From Gracilariopsis chorda (Eukaryota > Rhodophyta > Florideophyceae > Gracilariales > Gracilariaceae), in NCBI GenBank assembly GCA_003194525.1, contig NBIV01000062.1:248001-312000 (forward strand): a stretch of 64,000 bases of DNA, read 5' to 3'. Both the position numbers and the translations under genes were made by a program. A model generated the notes under the pieces. It was given only the letters and a program-made list of their open reading frames with translations, did not search any database and had not been told where the DNA came from. Position 1 is the stretch's first letter. Every line of letters starts with the position of its first letter. Below, piece by piece: positions 18,592 through 30,622 of this stretch.

Positions 18592-21500
18592 TCAGGATGT
18601 GGCCATGTTTCCGAAGCGATGTCTCGTTCGACTAACTGACTGTTCGCGCAGATAATGAAGTAATTCAAATCGTCCATCACTCACTACTTCCTGATCCGCC
18701 ACATGTATACCAGTACCTGCTGCCGCGGTTCGTAATTCGCTGTCCGCCTCTCCTACAACTCGTACTCTGCTAACACCAAGTTTTTCAATGCGATCAATAA
18801 ACTGGGCTGGGTTCTCGCCGTTAGACCATACAACAGGCAGCCCTACGAGGTTCACTGCAGCCTTCACACGTAGGAGTTCAAATTCATTTGCGTCTTCAGA
18901 TACATGGATGGCAATCTTATCTAGTGGCCTATAGCGAATGACGTTTGTTTCGTATTCCAGACCAGATGGGTCATGCTCTTCAGAGAAATACTCCCATGCC
19001 TTTTCGTCGCTTATGACTGCGCTTGCCAGCCATGATTCGTTCCGGTCTTGAACATCTCGTACATAACCCAGCTGATTCACATAATTCGGACCACCCGCTT
19101 TGGCTCCTGGGCCAACAACGGATGCCTTCCAGCCGCCAAAGCTTTGTCGTTGCACTATGGCTCCTGTAATACCTCGATTTACGTAGGCATTTCCGACTTG
19201 CACGTTTTCGGTCCAATGGTCAATTTCATCAGGATCAAGACTGTGAAAACCGCCCGTCAATCCATACTTGTTTCCGTTCTGTATCGCTAAGGCATCATCT
19301 AGATTCTTGGCGGGCATCACACCTAGTACTGGTCCGAAAACTTCGGTCTGATGGAACCATGATCCAGGCCGTACCCCAAGTCGAACCCCTGGCGTCCAAA
19401 GCTGACCTTTTCCACCTGCATCCAAACATCGAGGTTTAACCAGCCATTCCTCATTGGCATCAAGAGAAGTAAGGGCACGATACAATTTTTCGTCGGGTGG
19501 TTGGATTAACGGTCCCATGTTAGTCGAAATGTCATTTGGCAGCCCCACTTTAATGCTCCTAGCCGCGTCTTCCAACTGCCTACGGAAACGATCTGAGGAA
19601 TACACGTCCCCAATGCATATAGCCAAGCTTGCGGCGGAACACCTTTGTCCTGTGTTAGAGAATGCGGATTTCACGAGGTCGGATACTGCTAGATCTAGAT
19701 CTGCGGTCGGTGAAATGACAAGTGAGTTCTTTCCGGATGTCTAGGTGGACATTCAAGGGCATACACAAAACGAGGTATTAGTAAAACAAAAGATAGTACG
19801 AGCACCGTGTGCATTGATGCAAGTGATGAAACTTACCTCAGCGAACAATCGAATATCATTCTTCCATGATCTAAACAATGATGCCGTATCGGACGCGCCG
19901 GTGAGAATTACACCATCTGCGCTGGTGATGACATGCTTTCCGACCTCGTCTTCAGGGACCTGCACAAACTGTAGAACATCTCTTGGTACTCCGGCGCGCC
20001 ATATACACTCGGCGAGCATCTCAGCGCATCTAGGCGTCAGGGGCGATGGCTTTAGTATGACTGAGTTTCCTGCTGCGAGTGCAGAGAGTACACCACCAGC
20101 AGCAATAGCAACTGGGAAGTTCCAAGGCGCTGCTACGCATATGGTTCCAAATGGTTCGAAATCCCTCGGGAGCCGATCTCCCATTATACCATAGTACGTG
20201 GCAAAGTCTATTGCTTCACTCACCTCCGAGTCAGCCTCAGGGAATGTTTTCAATCCTTCATAAACCATTGCGTTGATCAGCTCCCCCCGATTCCTGGCGA
20301 GTTCGTCGCCAATTGCACCGAATAAGGAACGGCGAGCAGGGGTGCCGGTACTCGCTTTCCACTCTTTCATCGCCTTTCGAGCGCGGCCGAATACATCATC
20401 AACCGCACCAATTGTCCTGACTTCACTCTGGTCAGTAATTGGCCTGAATAATGCAGGACTGAGCACACTCTTTGCCCATGCTCTGTTGGAGAGAAGAACA
20501 GGGTCTGTATCAGGTTCATTATCGAATCGCGCACCTTCAGTAAGCCCCTTCATTGTCATTTCAGCAGCTGGTGCAGGACGTATCTGTGAACGCCTTCGAC
20601 TCGTCGACACTACACTTTTCTTTAGCGCAGCTGCACGAAAGCGATGCTCCTCAAGCTTAAACGCTGGGGAATCAGGTGTGAGCCGAGCCATAGACCTTAG
20701 AAAGTTTCCAGTACAAGAAGTTTCTTCAAAACGACGGAAGAGATAAGATATGGCCACATCAAAATCTTCCGCACGGCAAACGGGCGTATACAGTAACATC
20801 CCATGACCCTGATTGGAAAGCATTGGAGTGTGAGCCGGTGTCATACCTTGCAAGTTTTCAAATCCGACTCGATGAGCAACTCCACGCTCTTTGGCCAAGA
20901 GAGTAGCGTAAGCAAGAAAGAATAGATTGTGGCTCGCTACGCCAATACGGACACGAGAAGTGTTCTCAGGGGTTAAGACCCAGTCAAGGCATCTTATGTA
21001 GTTCGCATCAGTATCTGACTTCAGCTCGTAAGGAGCCTGCTCCCATCCATGTATGACAGCGTCTACCTTTTCCATAGCAAGGTTGGCTCCCTTCACTAAA
21101 CGAATCTTGATCTCACCTTTACCAGGGCGGTTGTTAGCCCATTTCACCAAGTGTTGCAGGGCAGGAAAGGCATCTGGGAGATATGCTTGTAAAACAATAC
21201 CGGCGTCGAGTTCCTGGAACTGGGGTTCTTGAAGCAAGGTAGTGAATGCAGCAATGGTGAGGTCCAGGTCACGGTACTCTTCCATGTCCAGATTTATTAA
21301 TACCTGAGGCTTTGACCGGGCTGCTTCCTCAAACAAAGGGCGTAGGGCCGAAACAACGCGATCCAAGCTTCCCTCAAAATCCCACGGATTCAGTTGTGAA
21401 ACAACTCCGGACACTTTGACAGAAACGTAAGTGACGCCCGGTTTCTTCAGCAAATCCATTGCTTCCTGTAGCCTATGTATGGCTTCCTCATCCCCCAGAA

Positions 21501-22065
21501 CAGCTTCGCCGAGTAAGTTAACATTTCGCGACACCGAGGAGTCAGTAAAGCTAACTTTGTCAACAATCTGAACAAACGGTCTGACCATCTGACGCATTCG
21601 TAAACGAGCTGATTCTATGACAGGAGTGGGGAGCACAGAAGCAATAGGTACAGCTGCCGCCATTAAGACTCTGTCCAGAGCTGACAAGAAGCCCGGAAGC
21701 CTGTCATTCTGTATCAGCTTGGTCAACATCGTGGCCGCCACCGGAGATTTTTCTGGTCGCATAACCCGATCAGTGAACTTCATAATGAACGATACGGCCT
21801 GTTCATCATCCGCTAGTTTCGCGGCCAGCCCGCGATTTCCGGACTGGTCAGCCCATTCGCGAGTAAGGCCCACAGCCGATTCTATCAATTTATGCGAAGT
21901 CGTCGGCGTATCACGATCTTCGTAGGCACTCGGACTTGCAGACGCTTCTACGCCTGATTGCGTTAGTGTTTTCGAAAGCGGTCGAAGTGGAGCAAGTACA
22001 GCTCGTCGCGCACAGGAGGGAAAGGAACGCGAAAGAAAACAAGGAGCAAGGCGCTTTGCGTTCAT
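18592..22065 (-). CDS. putA: Fused proline dehydrogenase / P5C dehydrogenase (PutA type), two exons
   Basis: Exon 1 is 22065-19837 and exon 2 is 19740-18592, joined over a 96-bp intron (GTAAGT donor, CACCTAG acceptor) in phase 0; the product is 1,125 residues. The N-terminus (MNAKRLAPCFLSRSFPSCARRA) is basic, Ser/Ala-rich and free of acidic residues for about 38 residues, like a mitochondrial presequence. The proline dehydrogenase barrel holds RLVKGAN (about 318), ASHN (about 375), ENLQGMTP and the FRRFEETSCTGNFL block. The aldehyde dehydrogenase domain holds APWNFP (about 640), the general-base region FAETSGK (Glu 743) created across the splice, and the nucleophile GQRCSA (Cys 777). A C-terminal ALDH-superfamily-like tail (about 1000-1110) is typical of long bacterial PutA proteins. 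Together they oxidise proline to glutamate with channelled P5C. Most eukaryotes use two separate enzymes, so a bacterial origin is likely. Confidence 0.92.
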
Positions 22066-22670
22066 AGTTTCAAGAGTTAAGAGATCGCAGCTGATGTGTG
22101 GAAAGACCAGAGGGCGACAGATCGTGGGAGAAAACGTCAGTGGGCGGCGGTGGTTGTGTTGGGCCTAGTAAGTGTGGGAACTAGTCGGCGTAATGTTGCT
22201 GGGGTGATCACCTGAAGCCGATGCAGCTCTTGTAAGATGGAATGATACCGAGAGGACAGAACGGCAAGTGTTTCGCAGAGGTGCAAAAGTTGTGCAAAAT
22301 AACAGGATCGTAAACCACCTCGGTTAAAGGGTAAGGGTTATCGCCGTAACCCTTTACCCTTGGGACAAAGCATCACCTCGCAGTACGTGTATTTATTAAG
22401 ATGAACCTTTTATTACGACTGTTGAAAGATGGCATCGATTCCATGTGTTGTAAAAAGGTTTAAGTGGAGTCTCCGATGGATCTCCGATGGAGACTCCACC
22501 GGAGATCAAAAAAAAAGCCAAAATGGCTAATTATGAATCATCGCCGGAAAGCGTGCAATGTCAAGGACAACCGAGATGCAGCCAGACATGGTGTATACGG
22601 TAACCAAAAAAACTTTAGTTACGAAGGCAACCCTTACCATAAGCGCCATGTGCTTCGCACGAAGGGTAGG
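22066..22670. other. Upstream region of the fused proline gene, with hairpins
   Basis: About 600 bases that must include the promoter of the proline gene. No coding sequence is supported. It holds an imperfect palindrome GGGTAAGGGTT/TAACCCTTTACCC near 22329-22360, a perfect 11-bp stem at 22464-22499, and a run of GGGTTAG-like motifs up to the insertion point of element B. Confidence 0.35.
22464..22499. repeat. Perfect 11-bp inverted repeat (hairpin)
   Basis: GTGGAGTCTCC at 22464-22474 is exactly complementary to GGAGACTCCAC at 22489-22499, with a 14-base loop that itself contains a repeat of TCTCCGATGGA. It lies about 400 bp upstream of the proline gene start. Function unknown. Confidence 0.6.
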
Positions 22671-22675
22671 GTTAG

Positions 22676-24463
22676 TGTTGGACAGCCCCCCCTTCTTTTG
22701 CCCTAAGTGAAGAAGTACATATGAGATGTGATCTCAAAATCTTTTGAGGACTATCCCTCTCGCTTCTTCCACTAAAACCCCCCTCTCCCCGTTCCTTTCC
22801 CTACCAACCCCTCCGCCACCAGAAAATAAGCGCTGCCGCTGCGCCCCGTGCACCAAACCGTACTTTCGTCCCTCCCTGGCTGTCCGCCAGGACGTTCCGT
22901 CAGACCACTGCCGCCGTGCCTGCTTTTACAGCAGGCGCGCGTCCCTGACCAGAGTGCCGCCCTCTTCACAACGCTCCACTGGCCTTTTCGGTAGCATGCA
23001 TTCGGCAAAACGCAAGCTGAAATGGTCGCCCATCCGTCTGCTTTCACACCCAACATTTGGGTGCCTGTGCGCGATTGCACGCCCGCGCATCCACTACAAC
23101 TAATCTTGCGCTGCGTTGCCTCGCGTTGGAACGCCCAGTGACACCTCCGCCGCCACCACACGCGGTACTGCATCTCTATTGCAACGTATGCATGCAAGAA
23201 GAAGCAGTTTCTTGACATCATAGAGAAAGATGGTAGCATTTATTTGTCCTCTCTCTGCGATTCTTCATCTATTGCTGTGGCCATTGCAAGCATGACACCC
23301 CTCAAAAAAGGACGCCAACAAACCCGCGCCACGAATACTATACCTTCGAGAATCCCATGTACATATAGAAGGGGTAGGCACTCCAAAGGATATTGAAGAG
23401 AAGGCTGCAGCTCACGTTCTTTCTGGTGGCTATCCGCCAGAGCCAGTAGTAGACCGCCAAACTGAGCAACACCGTTAGATTGGTTGATGGCGCTGTCCTA
23501 AGGCGTCAGACCATACTCTGCCTGAATGGAGAGTGCCTCTTCTGTGGAATTCCTGGCCTCGGAAGCTTCGTCATCGATGAAACGACTGCGTTTACAAGGT
23601 GGTTCCGGGGACGAATCGTCGGATATGTCTCGAACGAGCCGGGTGACATTCGGACGTGGATGTTTAGACATGGTGAGGTAGTTGGAACAACGTTGCTAGA
23701 ATCATCTGGTGCCCGCATAAGGTATTATATAGACTCAAAAATACCCTAGTAGGTACAATACCTTTCGCCAAACTGGTCCGTCATGGCAAGGAAATGTCCC
23801 ATGACCGATTGTTATGAGTTGTTACTTAGACCTAGTATGCGAAACTAGAGGGTATTCATGTAGAACGATTGTCTATAAAAGCCCGAGTTTGGTGGCCTTC
23901 AAGCCAACTCGGGCCAGAACACTTCTCCTCCCTTTGGCAACCTCCACCTTCTTTTACAGCAGTCTGCTCCTCCCTGCCATCAACCACACTCTTCAACACT
24001 CACCCATTTACGTGTTTCGGCTCGGTCTCCCGCATCTTCCCACATGCGTGTACTACGCTGCCCTTGTTTGGGCTTGTCTGGTGTAGCACGGTACACTTTG
24101 GCCGCGCCCTAGACCTAAGGTTTTGGTAGTGCGTGTAGGCCATTGCGCTATACTACGACTGATCATCAGCACTACGCTAGATCTAAGGTTTTGATCGCGT
24201 AGGTTATCCGCTGGTGTAGTCTTCTTCCTATATTGTACGGGGCTTTGTCGCTCGTTGTGTTGTACGGTCACTACCGGGTTTTCTTTCTACCTTGCATCTT
24301 GATTCTTTGTCGCAGTTGGTGCCTATTTACTACATTGGCATTGCACGCCTGTGCTGGTACTTTCGAGCTACGAATATATTTTTGATCTTCTCTCCAGCAG
24401 ATAAGGGTACAAAGGGGACTGTCATCGTCCAGTGTCATGAAATCGTGCAACATGACACTCACA
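22676..24463 (+). mobile_element. TG...CA element B, probable solo LTR (1.8 kb)
   Basis: Begins TGTTGGACAGCCCCC and ends GACACTCACA, flanked by GTTAG at 22671-22675 and 24464-24468. It is the same family as element A: both share the TATAAAA plus GCCCGAGTT/AACTCGGGC hairpin block (here about 23874-23915) and the last 600 bases. It inserted exactly at the left tip of pogo copy 3, splitting the transposon's terminal repeat from its target sequence. No internal retroelement genes, so it is read as a solo LTR. The antisense frame seen in A is present only in broken form. Confidence 0.6.
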
Positions 24464-24638
24464 GTTAGCAATCATACCGCCTTTATTTGAGAAATGGCTC
24501 AATTCGAGACGGCAACGATTTCGAAAGTGGAATCTCGTATCTCCGAGATTCCATTGAGTTCCACTCTACCATAACCTAGCCCAGCATCCGCCAGCACCAT
24601 CTCATTGCTCTTCGCCTCCTCCAGAATCGTTGAACACG

Positions 24639-26515
24639 ATGCCTCTTTCAATGAGGCGGCAAACTGCCCGAATTAAAGCCCAAGCCGAGCGTAGAACAGA
24701 CGAACAAACAAATAGACAACGTGCAGTTACATTCTTCAAGAATGGGAAAAAACCACGAGCAGTTGCTTTTTTGTGTACTCTTTCTCGTGCAACAACCTAC
24801 CGACTTCTTGCAGCCTACAGGAACAAAAACAAAGCAAAACACTCCAGACTGCTCGATTCCGTACATAATCGACCAGGTAGGCGGCCAGTTCTCACGATAT
24901 CCGAAGAAACAGTAACTGTTGATCGCACGATGTTCGCGGCTAGTTGGGGATTTGCACTTGATACAAACAACATGAAAAGCCTTATGGCTGAGGTTACAGC
25001 TGACAGACGTTCTGGTTATAAACATGCGCTTCCATCTGATGACGCACTTTGGTCTTTTCGTGCAAGAAATGGAACACTGACATTTAGATCTGCTGAACGT
25101 ATGTCCCACAAGTACTTTGAGGGTGAGAACCTAAAACACGTAGCAACACTTAGAAATGCCTTCACTGGGCTTTGGACGCAGGAACCAGATCTGTTTGAAG
25201 ACCAAGATAGAACTTAGAACGTAGATGAAACCACAGTCAATGCACAACATGGTAAGAAAGTTAAGGTTTTCTCTTCTGCTCGCACTTATTATTCGGGAAG
25301 AAGAAACGACTTGAAGGACAATGTTAAACATCTCACCGCAGTTATTATTGCCTCTCTATCAGGCAAGAAAGCCCCACCATTCCTAATAGCTGCAGGAAAG
25401 AAAGCGATGCAAAGTTAGATGTATGCTGTGGAACCAACTGTGATTAGGCTACTCCCAGAACGATACGAATGGTTAGCAAACCTCACGTGGATACGACAAG
25501 GTACCACAGTCCGATGCACACCGAAAGAATCAATTGATTCCACCATATTGAAGTACTTGATCAAGCACTTAGCGGAGTATGTACGCAAATTTGTGCCAGC
25601 GTCGAAGTCAATTCTGCTCCTTCTTGATGGACATAGCTCACGAAAGGGAAAAAATGGATTGAAAAGTGTCAGAAGTGAAATATACATGCCATTCAGCTTC
25701 CCGCAAATACTTCGCACTTCTTGCAGCCATGTGATTCGCATATCAACAAGAAGTTCAAAGAAGAAACGCGCATGCTTCGTGAGCAGCTCTTACTTAGCGG
25801 AGAGTTCACGCATGCAAATATGGCTTTCAAAGCTAAATTCTCTGTGGGCGGATATCGCGCTGTTACTCCTGGAGTATTTACAAACAGCTTCGAGGATGTA
25901 GGGTTGTGGCCCTGTGAGCAAGAGTTTCTGAAGAAGCTGAGAATGAGATTGGAGCGCCGTGTCCAGGATGAAAATGACTGGTTTGAACCAGAAAGGAAAC
26001 AGACTAGAACTTCAGCCCGTTTGCGATGTAGTGATACAATTATTTGTAACAAGGTCCGAGCCACGTTACATAGTGAACTGAATCCGACGATTGAGCTCAG
26101 TGCCGTCGAGAATATTCTGCTGAAAAACCGCACCACAAACAGAATTTTATGAAAATGTGCTCCTTTGCGTGCACCTGTGCGTATCGTGAAAACAAAATGA
26201 CCATCTCTTGGACGCACCCCAGCTCACTGGCTAAGAAAGCCAGTAAGCTGTCCTACTCCATGCAATGATGCCAACCCTCACAAAGAAAACCAAGTTCCGA
26301 GTAATACAGGCAATGGTTCTGTACGGAAAAGACGCAAGGGAACCGGTAGGAAGAAGGTGCCGCCGATTTTCCAATGCGAAAGCGACGACGAAAAGTCAAT
26401 TCGCTCGCTTATTGAACATCGTGTGGTATTGGGATCTTCTGCAATGGCAATGAGAGACGGCGGAGAGATCATAGAAGGCGCAAGAGCATTGCTTCGCCTG
26501 CGCTTGCCTCCTTGA
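24639..26515 (+). pseudogene. pogo-like (DDE_1) transposase pseudogene, copy 3
   Basis: Starts at ATG 24639 (MPLSMRRQTARIKA) and keeps the N-terminal helix-turn-helix area (KPRAVAFLCTLSRATTYRLL) intact, which copy 2 has lost to an insertion. The catalytic region is broken by a TAG at 25215-25217 exactly beside the first Asp region, by a further TAG at 25417-25419, by a frame change near 25650 in the second catalytic block (LLLLDGHSSRKGKNG) and by a TGA near 26150. Sequence similarity to copy 2 is high throughout. Confidence 0.8.
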
Positions 26516-26626
26516 AAGACGCAAGTTAACACATAAGAGGTTAGAAGCTTGCGTCTCAAATAAACCCATATTGTTCAAGTAGAGCGTCGGCGACGTTTCT
26601 TGAGAGTGTTTTCATGTGATTTCAGG

Positions 26627-27156
26627 TGTAGTAGAATACTAGTCCAAAGGCCAAGTGGGGAAGTAGTACCTACTAGGGGTAGCGGCGGTAGAGTACCAGC
26701 CACTAGGGTGGCGGTCCACTGGGGTCTACATGTGTCTTGGGCACCTTCTGACGTGCAGGCGCAATGGGTGGGCGTAATCTGAGGTCCCTACAGGTCGGGC
26801 GCACTCGTAACGATGGCTTGGAAGCCTGTATCCGCTGGAAGCTTGGGGGCTACTACAGGACGGAAGTGGTGCTTTCCTTTACTCCTCAGTGGCCGACTGT
26901 ACTCGAGCCAACTAATATAGTCGGCGAGACGCTCGAGACCACCGGTAACTGCTACTACAAAATTAAATTAAATACTACACTATTCTACCGCGCACTGTGG
27001 TGCAGTGCCAGGTCCACTGGAGGTCACACTTCAGATCACAATTATCTCCGACCAACTTGGCTAATATTGACACGGGCCAGTAGTGCTCTGGTCCTTCTTC
27101 CACCTCTTCGGCGCTCCGGCTTGCCAGTCACCTGACCTTAGGGCTAATGTACTACA
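26627..27156 (+). mobile_element. 530-bp solo LTR-like element
   Basis: Begins TGTAGTAGAATACT and ends AATGTACTACA, flanked by TCAGG at 26622-26626 and 27157-27161; copy 2 of the host transposon has a single TCAGG at this site. The terminal TGTAGTA/TACTACA is a short perfect inverted repeat, as at LTR tips. The inside is AT-rich near 26950-26985 (AAATTAAATTAAATAC) and has no coding sequence. Family unknown; different from elements A/B and from the Copia LTRs. Orientation is not known with certainty. Confidence 0.6.
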
Positions 27157-27222
27157 TCAGGGTCAAAATCGCACTTTTTTGGCACGCAATGTTTGTCACA
27201 AATTTAGCCATGCTGATTGCTA

Positions 27223-28760
27223 CCATGAGCCGTGAAGTTAGGGCTCATGATAGCCTTCGTACAAGGGTAGGTACAGATCTATTTCAATTTCAATAACAGA
27301 TAGCAGTCAATAAACATTTTAAGTCATCTTGCCCAAATTGATTCCACGCCACCGTAATCTCGTTATTAATAATATTTGACGTTCCATTTCAATTTTACCC
27401 AATCCCTCTTCCGGCGGTCCGGAGATATGGCCGAAATGAGTAGAGTATGGGCCTATTGGACCTAAACCCAGAATTGGAGCCCCCGGAATAGGCTTTACAG
27501 CAATGTAGAGAACGTCAACACCACACCACACCCTCACCTTCTATGACAAAAATGTCATGTGCCCCTAGCAGGACCAGAAGAAGGAAATCGACTGCCATCT
27601 TCTTCGGAGGGGTTCCAATTGTATCCCGAGGCGAATTAGTCTTCCTGTTCTGTTCTTGTAAGGCCTCATGGTTAAAGGGGTTGAGGGACTGCATGGCAAA
27701 ATGTAAGCGACGTTGGAGCTTGTGCGAGTCGGTCCATTTTGGTGGGGCAATGGACCTGAAAAATCAAAAAGAAAGGTTCTTTCTACTCTTTGCCGGACAA
27801 TTCTGGCGGTTCGCAAATTTTTGTGGACGAAATATCGTCTGATTGTAACCGCCGTAGAATCGCGCGTTCTCGCCCATACATTTTGAGAGAGCCACCAATA
27901 CAAACCGGAAATCTGCAGCTTTGAAGCGCTGTATTGATCTCACGTCGGCCCTAATACGGCATTTTGACTAATTGAAATGGAACGGCACACAAATATTGGC
28001 GAACTTCGCGCGTACTTGTCGTGGCTGTCCATGTGAAGATGCTTGAGTAGCGTGCATGGCACGCTAGTTCCTACAAAAACATCTACGCCCTTCGATGATC
28101 TTGCCAGAAGGCCAAAGTTCATAAAAGCCGGTCTCTTGCCCGTCTAAATCCGTGGGGTCAGAGGGAAGCCGTTTTCGTTGCTTGCGTAGTACTCTACACA
28201 AGGCCGTTTTCAGAACGGTGCCTTTGTCTTCAGCAATTGTGGTCCATGGTGAACCTGATTTAGATGTAGTCAGTTTTTCTTTTTATTTGACAATTATGTA
28301 TTCAAAGATGCTATTCATTTGATAAAAAGAACGCAGCTTTTGTCTTGTCCGACAGAAAATCCTCTTCAATTTTACTATGAGGCTTATGCATACGAAAATA
28401 GTTGATTGAAAAAGCGTATGACTACGATGCTGTGAAGCAAACCATGGTTGAAGAATTCCTTGAAGTTGTCAGTCAGAAGGAATGCATCCGAAGAACCATG
28501 GATTGCAGGCTCCATTCGTGGGACATAACTACTTCCTGGAGAGATGTGGATGTCGCTTTCACGAAGGCTAACTTCAATGATATAGCTCAGTTGGGGTTAC
28601 TCATAAACATAGTCATGGATCATATGTACCTGTGTGATACAGTGGGATCTGACCACATGGGCAGTACAACGCGCGCTGAACCAATTGGTGAGTGTGCCAC
28701 GTGGGTTAGATTGTCTAACTAATTAGTTTACAAGTTTATTTAATTATTTTAGGTAGGTAT
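27223..28760. other. Intergenic stretch with a 15-bp inverted repeat pair
   Basis: About 1.5 kb without a recognised gene. CGTTCCATTTCAATT at 27380-27394 occurs exactly inverted at 27970-27984, bounding about 605 bp that could be a small transposable element. Inside, a 112-codon frame (minus, 27565-27903) and, outside, a 106-codon frame (28402-28722, plus) have no recognisable product. The latter looks compositionally protein-like but cannot be assigned. Confidence 0.3.
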
Positions 28761-29583
28761 TGACACCCCGCTACTGTGGTGTAGGGCGAGGCCACTAGGG
28801 CCGACCTCAACGTATGCCACTAGCCGAGTGCACCTGAACTTGAGCCTTGCTCACCTTTAGGGTGGGTGCAGCGCTACCTCACCAAGCATGGTAAAAGCAA
28901 GCACCTTGGCTAAGTGTGATAGCAACTGTTTTCTACAGTCAACTTCTTGGTTTAGCTAAGACCATTCAGGCTTCACTAACTCGTGTGCGCCGCACTACCA
29001 ACACTACCAATTGGTTACGGTAAGCCCGTGGTTGCACCATTACACTACACGTTCTTTTTGTGTGCAGGTGTACACGCAAAGCGCGTGCAAACTAGAATTG
29101 CACAATTTCAAATAACTAAATCATTCAACAACTAAATCAATCAACGCAACAAAACCATTGCCAGTTCCTTCATCTAGAATCAGCTCTAAAATTCAACAAT
29201 TTCCATCCTGGCACTCCAACCCCTAAGCGCAGCCCACAAACGCGCATTGTCCCCAGGTAGCCGAATACAGCACACATTCGCACTTTCGGCATTGCACTAC
29301 AACTGCCTACTGTGCGCACACTTGGACCAACCAAATTGCTCCACTTGTGCATATCCGCAATCGAGTACCATACACTCCATAACACCGGTATGCAATACAA
29401 TGCATATTGCGTTTTGCAGTAGCCAATCACATTGCCGTCTCACTTTGGGTTTGAGCAGAGCCGCATAGGCACTTTTGGAACGCTGAGGTCCAAAGGTGCC
29501 CATCATCCCCTGAAGGTTTGGTTTTGAACCAAGTTGAGGCCTCCTGGGTTGGCCAGTCACTCAAACAATTCCTGACTTCAACA
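28761..29583 (-). repeat. Copia LTR, family 1-like, diverged, solo
   Basis: Read on the minus strand it begins TGTTGAAGTCAGGAATTG and ends near GGGGTGTCA. The first 200 bases match the LTRs at 37177, 43763 and 48118, including the U3 block with the inverted CCAAT box (around 29405-29475). The rest has diverged. No matching target duplication is visible, and its right edge abuts a Copia pol fragment in the other orientation. Confidence 0.5.
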
Positions 29584-30622
29584 AAAACCTACGTTTGAAG
29601 GATGTCCAGAACTGGAATACAATTTGGTGTCCGTAGGATGCATGGAGGACAAGGGCATTGAATGCTTCTTTCGCTCAAGTAAAGTTCGTCTCACCTTGGA
29701 CAATGGGTTTGTAGTCGGCAGTCGCAGTCGGGATTAACGTTTGGGGTTTTACACCTCACCCAATCCGATATTGCAAGGCACCAACCTAACCTCACTCTCT
29801 TCGCCAGCTGGTGGAGATCATTGCATGAAAACATCGGGGTCCAGCATTGCTAATTTTTGGCATCGGCGATTTGCCCACATAAATGCGCTCGACCTCCAGT
29901 TGGTTTACAACTATGCTGAAGGGATGCCGAAGATGTCGGAAATGGAGGAAATATGCCGTCCTTGTCCGCTTGGTACGGCAGGTGCATAAACTTCCGTTTC
30001 CCGGCAGGTACGACCGAGCATCAGCAGTAGGTGAGGTGGTACACTCCAGTGTACTAGGACTACTTGTACAATCATTCCCACAAAGGTTTCAATATGCCTC
30101 TACCTTGCTCGACGAGCATTCAAGGTACGCAATCCTAAGCTTCATGACGCATAAAAGTGAAATTGCTGTTGTACTCGATGCAGTTGATCACTAGTTACAG
30201 CAGCTTGGAGGATTAGGTATTGCGAAAATGCATTCCGATAATACCGAAGAATGTATGGCTTTGTAGCTAAACGCTGCCAACAATCTTCAAGACACTTCTT
30301 TCTCTCCTCCGTATACTGCAGAACGCAATGCAGTACCCAAGCGCATTAATCGCACTATGGAGGAAGCTGCTCGAGCTTTGCTCATACAGGCAAGTCTACC
30401 AGATTGCTTGTGGCCATATGCCTTAAAACACGTCATACATGTTCGCAATAGGTTTTGTCACTCTGCAGCTGGAAGCAGCCCTTACCTTTTGATGACTGGT
30501 TCAAAACCATCCCTGAAGAATTTTAAAGTGTTTGGTTGTGCTGCTTTCATGTCTAACATGAAACCGGATACCAAGTTCGAGTCTTGTGCACTTGAGGGAG
30601 TACACTTGCAGACTCCTGAGCA
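29584..30622 (+). mobile_element. Copia fragment (protease end to integrase)
   Basis: Contains the region after the protease, the GAG-pre-integrase block (FWHRRFAHIN-like) and part of the integrase core. It is the same family as the elements at 37177-44488 and 48843-51847. It lacks gag at its left and RT/RNase H at its right, where an LTR follows directly. Broken in several places; a fossil. Confidence 0.8.

Larger units (their letters stand above)
24466..27222 (+). mobile_element. pogo-like DNA transposon, copy 3 (decayed)
   Basis: The 5' end TA at 24466-24467 is followed by GCAATCATACCGCCTTTATT; the 3' end reads in reverse as GCAATCAGCATGGCTAAATT before TA at 27221-27222. It carries a broken transposase and, near its 3' end, a 530-bp solo LTR (26627-27156). 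It serves as the reference for the insertion points in copy 2, being uninterrupted there. Confidence 0.75.

Noticed and set aside
27565-27903. 112-codon minus-strand frame
   Set aside because: No domain or family similarity that I can see, and an overlapping frame on the other strand is nearly as long.
28402-28722. 106-codon frame in the intergenic stretch
   Set aside because: No recognisable motif, no neighbours to give context, and an AT-rich surround; too weak to call a gene.
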